A DNA stretch of 35,859 bases from Bacillota bacterium (GCA_023415205.1 JAEZLR010000041.1:1-35859); one strand, 5' to 3'; counted from the first letter of the stretch, positions 15,501 to 24,522 are shown. Made by a program: numbers and translations. Notes: generated by a model from the letters alone, not told the origin.

Positions 15501-15743
15501 ATGAGTATTTTGGCAATTATTGTCAATATCCTATATCTCGTCATCTGTCTTGGGATTATCGCTATTGTGCTTCTACAGGCCGGACGTTCCGCCGGTATCA
15601 GCGGTGCAATTGCAGGCGGTGCCGAGACCTTTTTTGGTAAGAACAAGGGTCGTGCTTACGAGTCACTATTGAGCAAGTATACTGGATGGATTGCCATTCT
15701 GTTTGTTATTGTGTCCGTTGTCCTTGTCTTTTTGCTCAGATAA
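15501..15743 (+). CDS. secG: Preprotein translocase subunit SecG
   Basis: The 80-residue protein has two transmembrane spans (about 3-23 and 57-78) around a Gly-rich loop. The loop holds VLLQAGRSAGISGAIAGGAE and ETFFGKNKGR, both typical of SecG. It is an accessory part of the SecYEG channel that helps SecA-driven export. GGAGG lies 8 nt before the ATG. The length equals the family standard. It lies between pgi and uvrB, with a terminator hairpin directly after it. Confidence 0.93.
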   Translation: MSILAIIVNILYLVICLGIIAIVLLQAGRSAGISGAIAGGAETFFGKNKGRAYESLLSKYTGWIAILFVIVSVVLVFLLR

Positions 15744-15759
15744 TTTTAGGAATTATCAT

Positions 15760-15797
15760 AAGGCTGTACATGTGGACAAGCATGTATGGCCTTTTTT
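15760..15797 (+). terminator. Intrinsic terminator after secG
   Basis: A 13-bp stem AAGGCTGTACATG/CATGTATGGCCTT (two G-T pairs) with an 8-nt loop is followed by TTTTTT. It ends only about 27 nt before uvrB, so uvrB must rely on read-through or a promoter hidden in this short stretch. No LexA-type GAAC-N4-GTTC box was seen here. Confidence 0.75.
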
Positions 15798-15823
15798 GCC
15801 GTCAATAAATGGAGGAAGTGTAA

Positions 15824-17809
15824 ATGCCGGAGTTTAAGATTAGATCCGATTATAAGCCTACGGGAGATCAGCCTAAGGCGATTGAGGAGCTCACTTCACT
15901 GATACAGCAGGGAAGCAGGCATCAGACCCTTTTGGGGGTGACAGGCTCAGGAAAAACCTATACCATCGCCAATGTCATAGAAAAGGTGCAGAAGCCCACT
16001 TTGATCATTGCCCATAATAAAACTCTGGCAGCACAGCTATGTAACGAATTTACAGAGTTTTTTCCCGAGAATGCTGTGGAATACTTCGTCAGCTACTATG
16101 ACTATTATCAGCCCGAAGCCTATATCCCTTCCACCGATACCTATATTGAAAAGGATTCCTCGATAAATGACGAGATTGACAAACTGCGTCACTCGGCCAC
16201 CGCAGCACTTTTTGAGCGCCGTGATGTCATTATTGTTGCCAGTGTCTCCTGTATATACGGCTTGGGCGACCCGGAGGACTATACCGATCTTATGCTTTCC
16301 CTGAGGCCTGGCATGATTAAGGACAGGGATGAAGTGATTCGCAAGCTGGTGGATATTCAATATACCCGAAGTCAATTTGATTTCAAGCGCGGCACCTTCC
16401 GTGTCATGGGTGATGTGCTGGATATTTTCCCGCCTTCGTCCACCCATACGGCTCTTAGGGTTGAGTTTTTCGGAGATGAGATAGAACGCATCACTGAAAT
16501 TGATGTGCTTACCGGCGAAATAACGGGTGTGAGATCCCATATTGCAGTATTCCCGGCCTCCCATTTTGCTACCAAACGGGACAAGATGGAAAAGGCTATT
16601 GAATCCATAGAGCAGGAGTTGAATGAACGACTCGCATGCTTGAGGAGCGAGGATAAGCTCCTTGAGGCACAGCGACTGGAGCAGAGAACCCGATACGATA
16701 TTGAGATGATGCGCGAAATAGGCTTTTGCCAGGGAATTGAGAACTACTCCCGTCATATTAGCGGACGATTACCTGGCAGTGCCCCCTATACGCTGATTGA
16801 TTATTTTCCCGATGACTTTCTCCTGGTGATTGACGAGTCCCATGTGACTGTTCCTCAAATAGGAGCCATGTACCATGGTGACCGTTCGCGGAAGGAATCT
16901 CTTGTAGAATATGGATTCAGGCTCCCCTCGGCCTTTGATAACAGGCCTCTTACCTTTGAGGAGTTCAGTCAGAGAGTCAGTCAGGTGATCTATGTCAGCG
17001 CTACCCCTGCTGAATACGAACGTAAGCTATCTACCCGGGTGGTCGAACAGATTATTCGTCCCACAGGTCTTATTGATCCTGAGATTATTGTCAGGCCTGT
17101 AAAGGGTCAGATCGATGATTTGTTACACGCGGTGAATGAAACAACTGAAAAGGGCTTAAGAACCCTTGTGACAACCCTGACCAAGAAAATGGCCGAGGAT
17201 TTGACTCGATATATGGAAGACATGGGGGTTCGCGTGAAGTACCTTCATTCGGATATTGAAACCCTGGAACGCATGGAAATTATTCGTGATTTGCGTATGG
17301 GAAAGTTTGATGTTCTGGTGGGAATCAATCTTCTCCGAGAGGGTTTGGACCTCCCGGAAGTAGCTTTGGTGGCGATTCTGGATGCAGACAAGCAAGGGTT
17401 CCTCCGCTCGGAGACCTCCTTGATCCAAACCATTGGCCGCGCTGCGAGAAATGTCAATGGTCGGGTTATCATGTATGCCGATGCCATGACGTCGGCCATG
17501 AATAGCGCAATTAGCGAGACCACACGAAGACGAAAGATACAGGTGGAGTATAATACCCTTCACAACATAACCCCTCGTTCTATCCAGAAAGCGGTTCACA
17601 GCGTCATTGAGGCGACCAAAACCGCTGAAAATACTGAGACTTACAAAAGAAGCAAGCCCACCGGTGCAGAGGTAATGAATAAGGAGGGGCTTATGGCCCT
17701 TGTGGACAGCCTGACCCAAGATATGAAGCAGGCCGCCAGAGAGCTGGAGTTTGAACGCGCGGCCACCCTACGTGACCGGATTGAAGAGCTAAAAAGGCTT
17801 CTGGCCTAG
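15824..17809 (+). CDS. uvrB: Excinuclease ABC subunit B
   Basis: The 661-residue helicase-like protein is the damage-verifying part of nucleotide excision repair: UvrA loads it and UvrC cuts next to it. Walker A is GVTGSGKT (38-45). The DNA-clamping beta-hairpin includes YYDYYQPEAY (about 92-101), the DEAD-like box is DESHVT, and a C-terminal UVR domain (about 622-658) would bind UvrC. The length matches the family. GGAGG precedes the start. Unusually, uvrA does not follow; a uracil-DNA glycosylase gene begins 5 nt after the stop, joining two repair functions. Confidence 0.96.
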   Translation: MPEFKIRSDYKPTGDQPKAIEELTSLIQQGSRHQTLLGVTGSGKTYTIANVIEKVQKPTLIIAHNKTLAAQLCNEFTEFFPENAVEYFVSYYDYYQPEAYIPSTDTYIEKDSSINDEIDKLRHSATAALFERRDVIIVASVSCIYGLGDPEDYTDLMLSLRPGMIKDRDEVIRKLVDIQYTRSQFDFKRGTFRVMGDVLDIFPPSSTHTALRVEFFGDEIERITEIDVLTGEITGVRSHIAVFPASHFATKRDKMEKAIESIEQELNERLACLRSEDKLLEAQRLEQRTRYDIEMMREIGFCQGIENYSRHISGRLPGSAPYTLIDYFPDDFLLVIDESHVTVPQIGAMYHGDRSRKESLVEYGFRLPSAFDNRPLTFEEFSQRVSQVIYVSATPAEYERKLSTRVVEQIIRPTGLIDPEIIVRPVKGQIDDLLHAVNETTEKGLRTLVTTLTKKMAEDLTRYMEDMGVRVKYLHSDIETLERMEIIRDLRMGKFDVLVGINLLREGLDLPEVALVAILDADKQGFLRSETSLIQTIGRAARNVNGRVIMYADAMTSAMNSAISETTRRRKIQVEYNTLHNITPRSIQKAVHSVIEATKTAENTETYKRSKPTGAEVMNKEGLMALVDSLTQDMKQAARELEFERAATLRDRIEELKRLLA

Positions 17810-17814
17810 AAATT

Positions 17815-18552
17815 TTGAAACATGGATGTGATTGTTTGAGTTTGCTTCCCTGTAACCTTCATGCCACATGGGCAGATTTTCTCGATGCCGAAATCGTTGA
17901 CTTGCTCAAGCGTATTGAAAAACAGCTTCCTGAGAACTATAATCCTGAAAAAGAAAAGGTTTTGCGCTTCCTTACCACCGATTTGACAAGCCTTAAAGTG
18001 ATTGTTCTGGGGCAGGATCCGTACCCAGAAAAGGGAGTGACCACCGGTCGCGCCTTTGAAGTGGGTACCCTTGAAACCTGGGATAAGCCCTTCAGACAGG
18101 TGTCCCTAAAAAATTTTATAAGGCTGGTGTATAAGACCTACAAGGGTATTGAAACCTATAAAGACATTCCGACTTTTTCCCAGATCGCCCTAGAGATAAG
18201 GAATGGCTCTTTTCCATTGCCTGGCCCTAGAGAGCTTTTTAACCACTGGGAGAGAGAAGGAGTGCTTTTTCTCAACACTGCCTTCACTGTGGAGCCTGGT
18301 AATCCCTTGAGCCACAGAGCGCTATGGGCTCCTTTTACCAGGGCTCTCCTGCCTTGGATATCCCTGAGAGACCCCGGCCTTTGCTGGTTCTTATGGGGAA
18401 AAAGCGCACAGGAATACAAAAGCCTCATTCGAAATGGTAAATTTTTCGAATCCCGCCATCCCATGATGTGTGCGGAAGTCTACTCCGATGATTTTCTAAA
18501 GAGTGACTGCATTAAAAATACCATGAAAATTGTGAATTGGGCGGGAAATTAA
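17815..18552 (+). CDS. ung: Divergent family 1-like uracil-DNA glycosylase
   Basis: The 245-residue protein resembles Ung, which removes uracil from DNA. The water-activating motif is clear as GQDPYP (about 68-73, canonical GQDPYH) and FLNTAFTVEPGNPLSH matches the LLNxxLTV block. The late DNA-intercalating block, normally HPSPLS, is replaced by RHPMMCAEVYSDDF. It is therefore a divergent Ung whose activity on uracil is likely but not certain. The start is unclear: TTG at 17815 has no ribosome binding site, and in-frame TTGs at 17836 and 17842 are alternatives. It lies 5 nt after uvrB and is probably co-transcribed and translationally coupled. A terminator hairpin follows. Confidence 0.75.
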   Translation: MKHGCDCLSLLPCNLHATWADFLDAEIVDLLKRIEKQLPENYNPEKEKVLRFLTTDLTSLKVIVLGQDPYPEKGVTTGRAFEVGTLETWDKPFRQVSLKNFIRLVYKTYKGIETYKDIPTFSQIALEIRNGSFPLPGPRELFNHWEREGVLFLNTAFTVEPGNPLSHRALWAPFTRALLPWISLRDPGLCWFLWGKSAQEYKSLIRNGKFFESRHPMMCAEVYSDDFLKSDCIKNTMKIVNWAGN

Positions 18553-18573
18553 GGATTTTTGACCAAGCATAAG

Positions 18574-18632
18574 AGCTCCACCTGCAGGTTAAGTTATGAA
18601 AGTGATTCTGCATGTGGAGCGTGATTTTTTTT
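18574..18632 (+). terminator. Intrinsic terminator of ung overlapping the spoIVB start region
   Basis: AGCTCCACCTGCAG and CTGCATGTGGAGC form a 13-bp stem with one mismatch and a long loop. A run of eight or nine T residues (18625-18632) follows and runs into the TTG start of spoIVB. The right arm also contains GGAG, the likely spoIVB ribosome binding site, so long transcripts from ung would hide it. Confidence 0.75.
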
Positions 18633-19941
18633 GTGGAAAAAGATTTTTAAGCCTTCATTTATTATATTCGTCCTGTCCCTGATGATCATTGTTGCCTATA
18701 TAACAACTCTTTTTGTACTTCCGGGGCAGATGACCCTTTTTACAGGCGAGGACTATACCCTGTCCTTTAAGTCGCCCTTATTTTTACAGGTTTTCTCCAA
18801 AAGCAAGATCCTCAAGGTGACCCATAGCGAGGAGGAGGCACTAACCGCTTTCGAAAAGCCTTATAATGTTCAGGCACTGGAAGAGGGCCGGGCGGAGCTT
18901 GATCTGCGCATGTTCGGGCTCATCCCCGTAAAGACTGTGCAGGTTCGATCCATCGTTAACCAAGAGGTGATTGCCAGTGGCAGTCCCATAGGTATCAAGC
19001 TTAAAACCAACGGTATTGTTATCATTAATATTTCTGGGGTCATACAGGATGATGGGACAAAAACCTCCCCGGCTGAAACTGCCGGTCTGCTGGCCGGAGA
19101 TGCTTTGGTTAAGGCGGGGGGCCAAAGGCTGAGCAGTATACGGGATCTTCTCGATGTTGTCGAGAACTCCGGAGGACAGGCTGTTCACATCACCTATAGA
19201 AGGCAGGCGACCGAATATAATACCACCATTACACCGATAAAGTCAGGGGAGGATCAGCACTACAGGCTGGGCATCTGGGTAAGGGACAGCTCCGCCGGTA
19301 TTGGGACGCTAACCTTTGTCGATCCTGCCAATAAGGTATATGGTGCTTTAGGACATGGGATCAATGATATCGATACGGGAGCTCTGCTTCAGGTGGGATC
19401 GGGTCAGCTTTTAAAATCCAAAATTCAGGGGATTAAAAGAGGAATTAAAGGCTCTCCCGGTGAGCTTGATGGCGATTTCCTATCCAGGCCCAGTGTGATC
19501 GGGAATATTGAATTAAATTGTGATTTTGGTGTATTTGGTAGAATGAATGGGGACCCTAGAAAGGATCGCTGGGGAAAGTTAGTTTCCATAGGCTCCCACA
19601 GTACTGTCAGGGTGGGGAAAGCAACCATTCTGGCTTGTATACAGGACAACATCGTGGGGGAGTATGACATTGAAATTCAGCGTATTGCAAGAACAGACCT
19701 GACCAGTACCAAGAATATGGTTATCCGTATTACCGATAAACGGCTGCTGGATACCACCGGAGGAATTGTTCAAGGAATGAGCGGCAGTCCTATTATACAG
19801 GATGGCAAGCTTATCGGCGCAGTAACCCATGTCTTTATTAATGATCCCATGCGAGGATATGGTGTTTTTATAGAATCCATGCTGGATAAATCCAATGCGA
19901 TGGGTAAGAATACGGCCTTGGCAAAAGCAGTCGGACAATAG
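18631..19941 (+). CDS. spoIVB: SpoIVB sporulation serine peptidase (S55)
   Basis: In endospore formers SpoIVB is made in the forespore and secreted to the intermembrane space. There it cleaves SpoIVFA to free the SpoIVFB protease and activate sigma-K. This 436-residue copy has a TM anchor (about 10-30), a PDZ domain (about 115-205) and the S55 peptidase domain (about 212-430). The hallmark RDSSAGIGTLTF is at 218-229, probable His242 in GALGHGI, and nucleophile Ser384 in QGMSGSPIIQDGKLIGAV. The start is TTG at 18631, since no in-frame ATG precedes the TM segment; GGAG lies about 12 nt upstream. It is strong evidence that the organism sporulates. A terminator follows. Confidence 0.93.
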   Translation: MWKKIFKPSFIIFVLSLMIIVAYITTLFVLPGQMTLFTGEDYTLSFKSPLFLQVFSKSKILKVTHSEEEALTAFEKPYNVQALEEGRAELDLRMFGLIPVKTVQVRSIVNQEVIASGSPIGIKLKTNGIVIINISGVIQDDGTKTSPAETAGLLAGDALVKAGGQRLSSIRDLLDVVENSGGQAVHITYRRQATEYNTTITPIKSGEDQHYRLGIWVRDSSAGIGTLTFVDPANKVYGALGHGINDIDTGALLQVGSGQLLKSKIQGIKRGIKGSPGELDGDFLSRPSVIGNIELNCDFGVFGRMNGDPRKDRWGKLVSIGSHSTVRVGKATILACIQDNIVGEYDIEIQRIARTDLTSTKNMVIRITDKRLLDTTGGIVQGMSGSPIIQDGKLIGAVTHVFINDPMRGYGVFIESMLDKSNAMGKNTALAKAVGQ

Positions 19942-19958
19942 CGCTTACTAAAAGCATG

Positions 19959-20003
19959 ATACTCCTTTATTGATAGGGATCAATAAGGGAGTATTTTGTT
20001 TTA
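19959..20003 (+). terminator. Intrinsic terminator after spoIVB
   Basis: A 15-bp stem (ATACTCCTTTATTGA against TCAATAAGGGAGTAT, one G-T pair) with the loop TAGGGA is followed by TTTGTTTT. Confidence 0.9.
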
Positions 20004-20061
20004 TGATAGAATTATGAAAAGTGATCCCCTCCAGCAAATACTTTTATAGACTGAGATATTT

Positions 20062-20070
20062 TGATATAAT
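20062..20070 (+). promoter_or_regulatory. Extended -10 promoter of the DUF3842-comEC operon
   Basis: TGATATAAT is an extended -10 element: TG, one base, then a perfect TATAAT (20065-20070). The -35 region (TTTTAT near 20042) is weak, as is common for extended -10 promoters. The start would be near 20077, 60 nt before the first gene. Confidence 0.6.
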
Positions 20071-20136
20071 GATTTAATGAAAAAAGCTTTGGAAGCAGAT
20101 TAGAAAAAGACCCAACTTAAAGACGGAGGGGAATGC

Positions 20137-20547
20137 ATGCGTATTGCAGTAATCGACGGACAGGGTGGAGGTATTGGCAAGCTGATTGTGGAGAGGCTCC
20201 GGGCAGGAATGGGTCAAGAGGTGGAGATTCTAGCTCTGGGGACCAATGTTCTAGCCACTACAGCCATGCTCAAGGCAGGGGCTGATGAAGGGGCCACCGG
20301 TGAGAACGCCATTGTGCATAATGCGCCTCGAGTTGATGTTGTTGTCGGTTCTATGGGAATTATTTCAGCCAACACCATGCTGGGCGAATTAACCCCTGCT
20401 ATGGCAAGAGCAGTGGCTGACAGCCCTGCTATGAAGGTGCTTATCCCCCTGAATCGTTGTAATTTCTATGTGGTTGGTGTAAAAAATCTGACGCTACCAC
20501 AATATATTGATGAAATGGTTGATATTGTAAAAAATTCTATGATATAA
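20137..20547 (+). CDS. DUF3842 family protein
   Basis: This 136-residue protein matches a family of unknown function found in Clostridia. It begins MRIAVIDGQGGGIGKLIVE, a beta strand plus glycine-rich turn like a Rossmann nucleotide-binding loop. It contains VDVVVGSMGIISANTMLGELTPAMA in the middle and a cysteine in IPLNRCNFYVVG near the end. No signal peptide or TM span is seen. GGAGGGG lies about 7 nt before the ATG. It is the first gene of a run of six co-directional genes with short gaps; none of the neighbours reveals its function. Confidence 0.8.
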   Translation: MRIAVIDGQGGGIGKLIVERLRAGMGQEVEILALGTNVLATTAMLKAGADEGATGENAIVHNAPRVDVVVGSMGIISANTMLGELTPAMARAVADSPAMKVLIPLNRCNFYVVGVKNLTLPQYIDEMVDIVKNSMI

Positions 20548-20576
20548 TGTAAATCACGGTCTATCAAGGTGATCCT

Positions 20577-22130
20577 ATGCAGGATAATGTCGTGAAGATT
20601 CAAGGTATTTTGTCAGAATGTAAAAGATTAATGAATAGCCATCCCCAACTGGCCGAAGAGAAGGCAAAGGAGGCTCTTAAGTTAGCCACCCTTTGTAGAG
20701 ACGAGGAGGGACGGTATGAAAGCCTGTTTAATTTATCCACTCTGCGATCTACCTACAATCAAAATGAACGTGCCATAGCCACCTTCAACGAGTGTCTAAA
20801 AATAGCCGAAAAACGTAAGGATTTTCGGAAAATCGCCCAGACTAAAAACGCCTTGGGAATTGCCTATCACAAAATGGACATTAATTCAAAGGCCTTAGAT
20901 TATTACCTTGAGTCCCTTGAGATTGTTAATAAGCACGAAATCAATGATCTGGCGTGCCGAATATACAACAATCTTGCCGCTTTCTTTTCTGATCTCAAGG
21001 ATTATGAAAAGGGTTTGGGATATTTGCTTTCAGCCTATACGAGTGCAATACGCCTTAATGAGCCCATGGCCATGTATTTCCTGAATCTGGCCCACTGCTA
21101 TCTATGTCTGAAAAAATATGACGAGGCTTATAAATACTGTATCATGGCGCGTAATGCCAACTGGAACCATCGAGACGAAACGGTTTGGGCAGACATTTAC
21201 TTTATCCTTGCCGCCCTTTTGATTCAAAGGGGAAAGAAGGCAAGGGCACTCAAGGCTTATCATTTTGCCTTTCTGCTCTCCGAAAAATTTCATAATTTTT
21301 ATTCCCATGCCAAGGGTCTGGTTAAGCTAGCCCAAAGCTTTATTGTTGACGAGGAATATGAATCGGCCCGGGAAACCCTGGACAAGGCAAAAATAATCAG
21401 TGAGCAGTATCAATATCTGGAACTCCAGCACCAGATTTTTAGGCTTTATGTTGAGATTTTTCAGAAAACAGGAGACAGGGATCGGGAGCTTCAGGCCTTG
21501 AGGGAATATTGGATCATCTCGGACAAAATGGAGCAAAGTGAACAGGAAAAAAAGAGAACCTATGCGGCCATGCAACTGACGCTCTTTAATATCAGAAAGG
21601 AAAACCAGCACCTGAAAGAAAATGTGGAGCTGGACCCCCTGACAGGTTGCCTGTGCTATCGTGACTTTGAATTAAGGATAAAGCACGCCCTTGAAGCCTC
21701 CGAATTGTCGGGTGCTTTGCTTTTTCTGGATGTGGACGACTTAAAGCGGGTGAACGATAAATATGGCCATCATGCAGGGGACAGGCTTATTATAGAGTTC
21801 GCTAATGCCATTAAAAAAATCTTTCAGGGTAACGCCATTAAGGTGCGAAAGGGTGGAGATGAGTTTGTGGTTTTCCTGCCAAGGGCTGGACGTAATTATA
21901 TTATCCAGGTTATAGAGGAGTTATTTGCCTATCTTGCCCGTCCGAGAATCATAGGAAAAACCCTTATGCCCTTAAGCTGCAGCATAGGGATATCCATTGC
22001 TCCTAAGGATTCCACCTCGGCAAGGGAGCTTGAGTGCATGGCCGACAAGGCTATGTATCATGCCAAAAAAGTGGGTAAACGCTGCTACAGCTTTTATGAT
22101 TCATTGACCGAATGCGAAAGCATAAAATAA
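20577..22130 (+). CDS. TPR-repeat diguanylate cyclase (GGDEF), cytoplasmic
   Basis: The 517-residue protein has about seven TPR-like helical repeats (about 20-330), a coiled-coil linker (about 325-352) and a GGDEF domain (about 353-510). The active site GGDEF is intact at 426-430, with the metal-binding FLDVDDLKRVND about 40 residues ahead, so it should make cyclic di-GMP from GTP. The inhibitory RxxD I-site that normally sits just before GGDEF is absent (GNAIKVRK instead), so product inhibition may be weak. No TM segments occur, so the TPR part probably senses a cytoplasmic partner. It begins 29 nt after the DUF3842 gene, and its end overlaps the longer pgeF frame. Confidence 0.88.
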   Translation: MQDNVVKIQGILSECKRLMNSHPQLAEEKAKEALKLATLCRDEEGRYESLFNLSTLRSTYNQNERAIATFNECLKIAEKRKDFRKIAQTKNALGIAYHKMDINSKALDYYLESLEIVNKHEINDLACRIYNNLAAFFSDLKDYEKGLGYLLSAYTSAIRLNEPMAMYFLNLAHCYLCLKKYDEAYKYCIMARNANWNHRDETVWADIYFILAALLIQRGKKARALKAYHFAFLLSEKFHNFYSHAKGLVKLAQSFIVDEEYESARETLDKAKIISEQYQYLELQHQIFRLYVEIFQKTGDRDRELQALREYWIISDKMEQSEQEKKRTYAAMQLTLFNIRKENQHLKENVELDPLTGCLCYRDFELRIKHALEASELSGALLFLDVDDLKRVNDKYGHHAGDRLIIEFANAIKKIFQGNAIKVRKGGDEFVVFLPRAGRNYIIQVIEELFAYLARPRIIGKTLMPLSCSIGISIAPKDSTSARELECMADKAMYHAKKVGKRCYSFYDSLTECESIK

Positions 22131-22156
22131 AGGGAATAACCTCATGGAGGACTGCT

Positions 22157-22984
22157 TTGGATATAACACGTATGCTTGCGGAAATACGCCTAAAGAAAGC
22201 TAGAACGATCAGTATTCCTGGCTTTTCCTGTTTTCCTGAACTGATGTCTGGCTTCACAACCCGTTACGGTGGAGTGAGCCAAGGGAATTACGACTCTTTG
22301 AATCTGAATTTCAACCGTTCTGATCCCAGAGCTATTGTTATGGAGAATTACCGCCTTTTGGGTGAGGAACTGAAGGTATCCCCAGAACGTATGGTCTTAT
22401 CACAGCAGGTTCATGAGAGCATTGTTTTGCCGGTATCGGAAGAGCACGCTGGTATGGGTCTTGTCAGAGAGCGGAGCTTCTCTAGGGTTGACGGTCTATG
22501 CACCTCAGAAAAAGGACTGATGCTCATCACTCATTACGCGGACTGTGTTCCTCTTTATTTCTATGATCCCACCCTAGAGGTCATTGCCCTATCCCATTCA
22601 GGGTGGAAAGGAACCTTGCTGGATATTGGGGGAGAGACTCTTAAGGTGCTTAAAAAGGCTTATGGCAGTAAACCTGATTATCTTCACGTGGCATTTGGCC
22701 CCCATATTCGGAGCTGTTGCTTTGAGGTGGATGAAGATGTAGCCCGTCCGTTCAGGGAAAAATACCCATGGGCTGAAGGCTTTATCCGACAAAGAGAGGA
22801 TGGCAAGCGGATGCTTGATTTGGAGAGTATTATTACACAGGGCCTTGTATCCCAAGGTGTGCCCCGAGAACACATTTCAGGGAATAAGCTGTGTACACGC
22901 TGCCATAGGGATGTCTTCTTTTCCCACCGAGGGAGCGGAGGCCATACCGGAACTGCTGCCGCTTATTTAATGATGCGAGGATAA
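22157..22984 (+). CDS. pgeF: PgeF / YfiH (YlmD) family purine nucleoside phosphorylase, formerly 'polyphenol oxidase'
   Basis: The 275-residue protein belongs to the YfiH/YlmD family (older name laccase domain, COG1496). Members split purine nucleosides, and E. coli YfiH edits peptidoglycan precursors that took up serine. Family landmarks are SGFTTRYGGVSQGNYDSLNL near the start, ADCVPLYFYDP, the HSGWKGT motif and GPHIRSCCFEVDEDV. The metal-binding Cys and His residues are visible in these motifs. The start is TTG at 22157, because GGAGG lies 6 nt upstream; an ATG at 22112 lies inside the preceding gene and lacks a site. It is in the operon between the GGDEF protein and a solute-binding protein. 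Confidence 0.85.
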   Translation: MDITRMLAEIRLKKARTISIPGFSCFPELMSGFTTRYGGVSQGNYDSLNLNFNRSDPRAIVMENYRLLGEELKVSPERMVLSQQVHESIVLPVSEEHAGMGLVRERSFSRVDGLCTSEKGLMLITHYADCVPLYFYDPTLEVIALSHSGWKGTLLDIGGETLKVLKKAYGSKPDYLHVAFGPHIRSCCFEVDEDVARPFREKYPWAEGFIRQREDGKRMLDLESIITQGLVSQGVPREHISGNKLCTRCHRDVFFSHRGSGGHTGTAAAYLMMRG

Positions 22985-22989
22985 GACCC

Positions 22990-24522
22990 ATGAGAAATGT
23001 ACAGAAGTTAGTGGTTATCCTACTTATATTGTTGCTAACCCTAAGTGCCTGCTCCCAGGAGCTAGCTCCGGTTACTCAGGAGCCTGAGACTGGATTGGAT
23101 CATGGCTCTGTAAGGATTATCCAAGAGGATGGAGGACCTTCCCAGGGTGGAGTGCTCAATCTGTTTATGACCAATCCGGACACCCTTAATCCCCTTACCA
23201 CTAAGAACCCTACCGTACGTCATCTATCCTCCTTTGTTTTTGATGCTCTTTTTATTGAGGCTTCTGAGGGTGATCTTAAAAACGGATTGGTGGACAGCTA
23301 TACTTTTAGCGATGACGCACTGATTGTGGATATTGTGCTTAAGGATAATATTCTTTTTCATGATGGAGGGACATTGACGGCCGATGATGTGGCCTTCACC
23401 ATCCAAAGCATTAAGGAAGCAGGAGCCCGATCCTTTTACTATGATTACGTAAGCTCCATAGATAGCGTCAAAACGGTGACCAGATTGGGTCTCAGAATGG
23501 TCCTTAAGGAGGCCGACTCGGAAATTCTTAATAAACTGACCTTTCCCATTGTTCCACGGCATGTATTTAAAGATTGGCCTATTGAAGGCCATAGTGATTC
23601 CATGAAGCTTATCGGAACAGGCCCCTTTAAATTTAAGGCCTATGAGGAAGGGGAGATCGCGCTACTTCGTAATGATTCCTGGTGGTATCTGGAGGATCCT
23701 CAGGGGCTTAGCCATCCCATCTGGCTCGACGGCATTTCTTTCAAGGTTTATCCCGATGAATCCTATAGGATGGAGGCCTTTCAAAAACAGGAGATAGATA
23801 TTGCTTATATGGAAGAGGGTCATATGGAAGGATATGCTCAGCGAACCGATCTCTATTTTAAGCAATACGAAAGCAATATACTAGAGTTTTTGGCCATTTC
23901 CCCTGTTGGAACAGAAAACTCGCCTGTATCCCAGGGAGCGTTTAGGAGTATTCTTCTTAATTATTTGATGGGTTACGAGTCTTTAATACCTGTTAAGGCC
24001 GGAAAATTAGTCCTTCCTGAAGGGATGAGCGAAATGGGCAATAGCAGGGGGGATACCTTAAAGTCTTTGCTGGAGGCAGGTTTTTCATATGATCAGGAAA
24101 AGAATGTTTTGACCTATCAAAAAAACGGAATAAAAATTCCTGTTAAGCTATCTTTAAAGTATAATGGACTTAATGGGGAGCGAAAAAGCGTTAGCCAATG
24201 GGTCACCAATGCCCTCTTTGAAATAGGTATACAGGTTAACGCGGATAACACCACTCCATCCGAACAACAGGCACTTGTCTTAAATGGACGGTATGATCTG
24301 ATGCTGTTGGGCTGCCGTATTCCCTATTATACCGATATTCAGGGTGCCTTGAAGCTTGCATCGGAAACCCTTAAAATGAGTGGTCAACCATCCACACTGC
24401 TGCCCCTTTACAGATTATATGGTGCTGTTCTTTACCAAAATAACCTTCGTGGGCCAAGGGAACCCGTTTGGAAGAATATATACAACGGATGGACCGAATG
24501 GTATTTGGTGCAAAAACAATAG
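22990..24522 (+). CDS. Family 5 extracellular solute-binding lipoprotein (peptide/nickel type)
   Basis: The 510-residue protein has a lipoprotein signal peptide with lipobox LSAC (Cys21), so it is tethered to the outer face of the membrane. The rest matches SBP family 5, which captures peptides, nickel or related solutes for ABC importers: the early MTNPDTLNPLTT, LKDNILFHDGGTLTADDVAFTI and IGTGPFKFKAYEEGE stretches are typical. No permease or ATPase genes adjoin it, so it is an orphan that may serve a transporter elsewhere or act as a sensor. It starts 5 nt after pgeF. The ligand cannot be inferred. Confidence 0.87.
   Translation: MRNVQKLVVILLILLLTLSACSQELAPVTQEPETGLDHGSVRIIQEDGGPSQGGVLNLFMTNPDTLNPLTTKNPTVRHLSSFVFDALFIEASEGDLKNGLVDSYTFSDDALIVDIVLKDNILFHDGGTLTADDVAFTIQSIKEAGARSFYYDYVSSIDSVKTVTRLGLRMVLKEADSEILNKLTFPIVPRHVFKDWPIEGHSDSMKLIGTGPFKFKAYEEGEIALLRNDSWWYLEDPQGLSHPIWLDGISFKVYPDESYRMEAFQKQEIDIAYMEEGHMEGYAQRTDLYFKQYESNILEFLAISPVGTENSPVSQGAFRSILLNYLMGYESLIPVKAGKLVLPEGMSEMGNSRGDTLKSLLEAGFSYDQEKNVLTYQKNGIKIPVKLSLKYNGLNGERKSVSQWVTNALFEIGIQVNADNTTPSEQQALVLNGRYDLMLLGCRIPYYTDIQGALKLASETLKMSGQPSTLLPLYRLYGAVLYQNNLRGPREPVWKNIYNGWTEWYLVQKQ

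Noticed and set aside
15744..15823. A LexA (SOS) box upstream of uvrB
   Set aside because: No GAAC-N4-GTTC-like palindrome is found in the gap; the only palindrome is the secG terminator.
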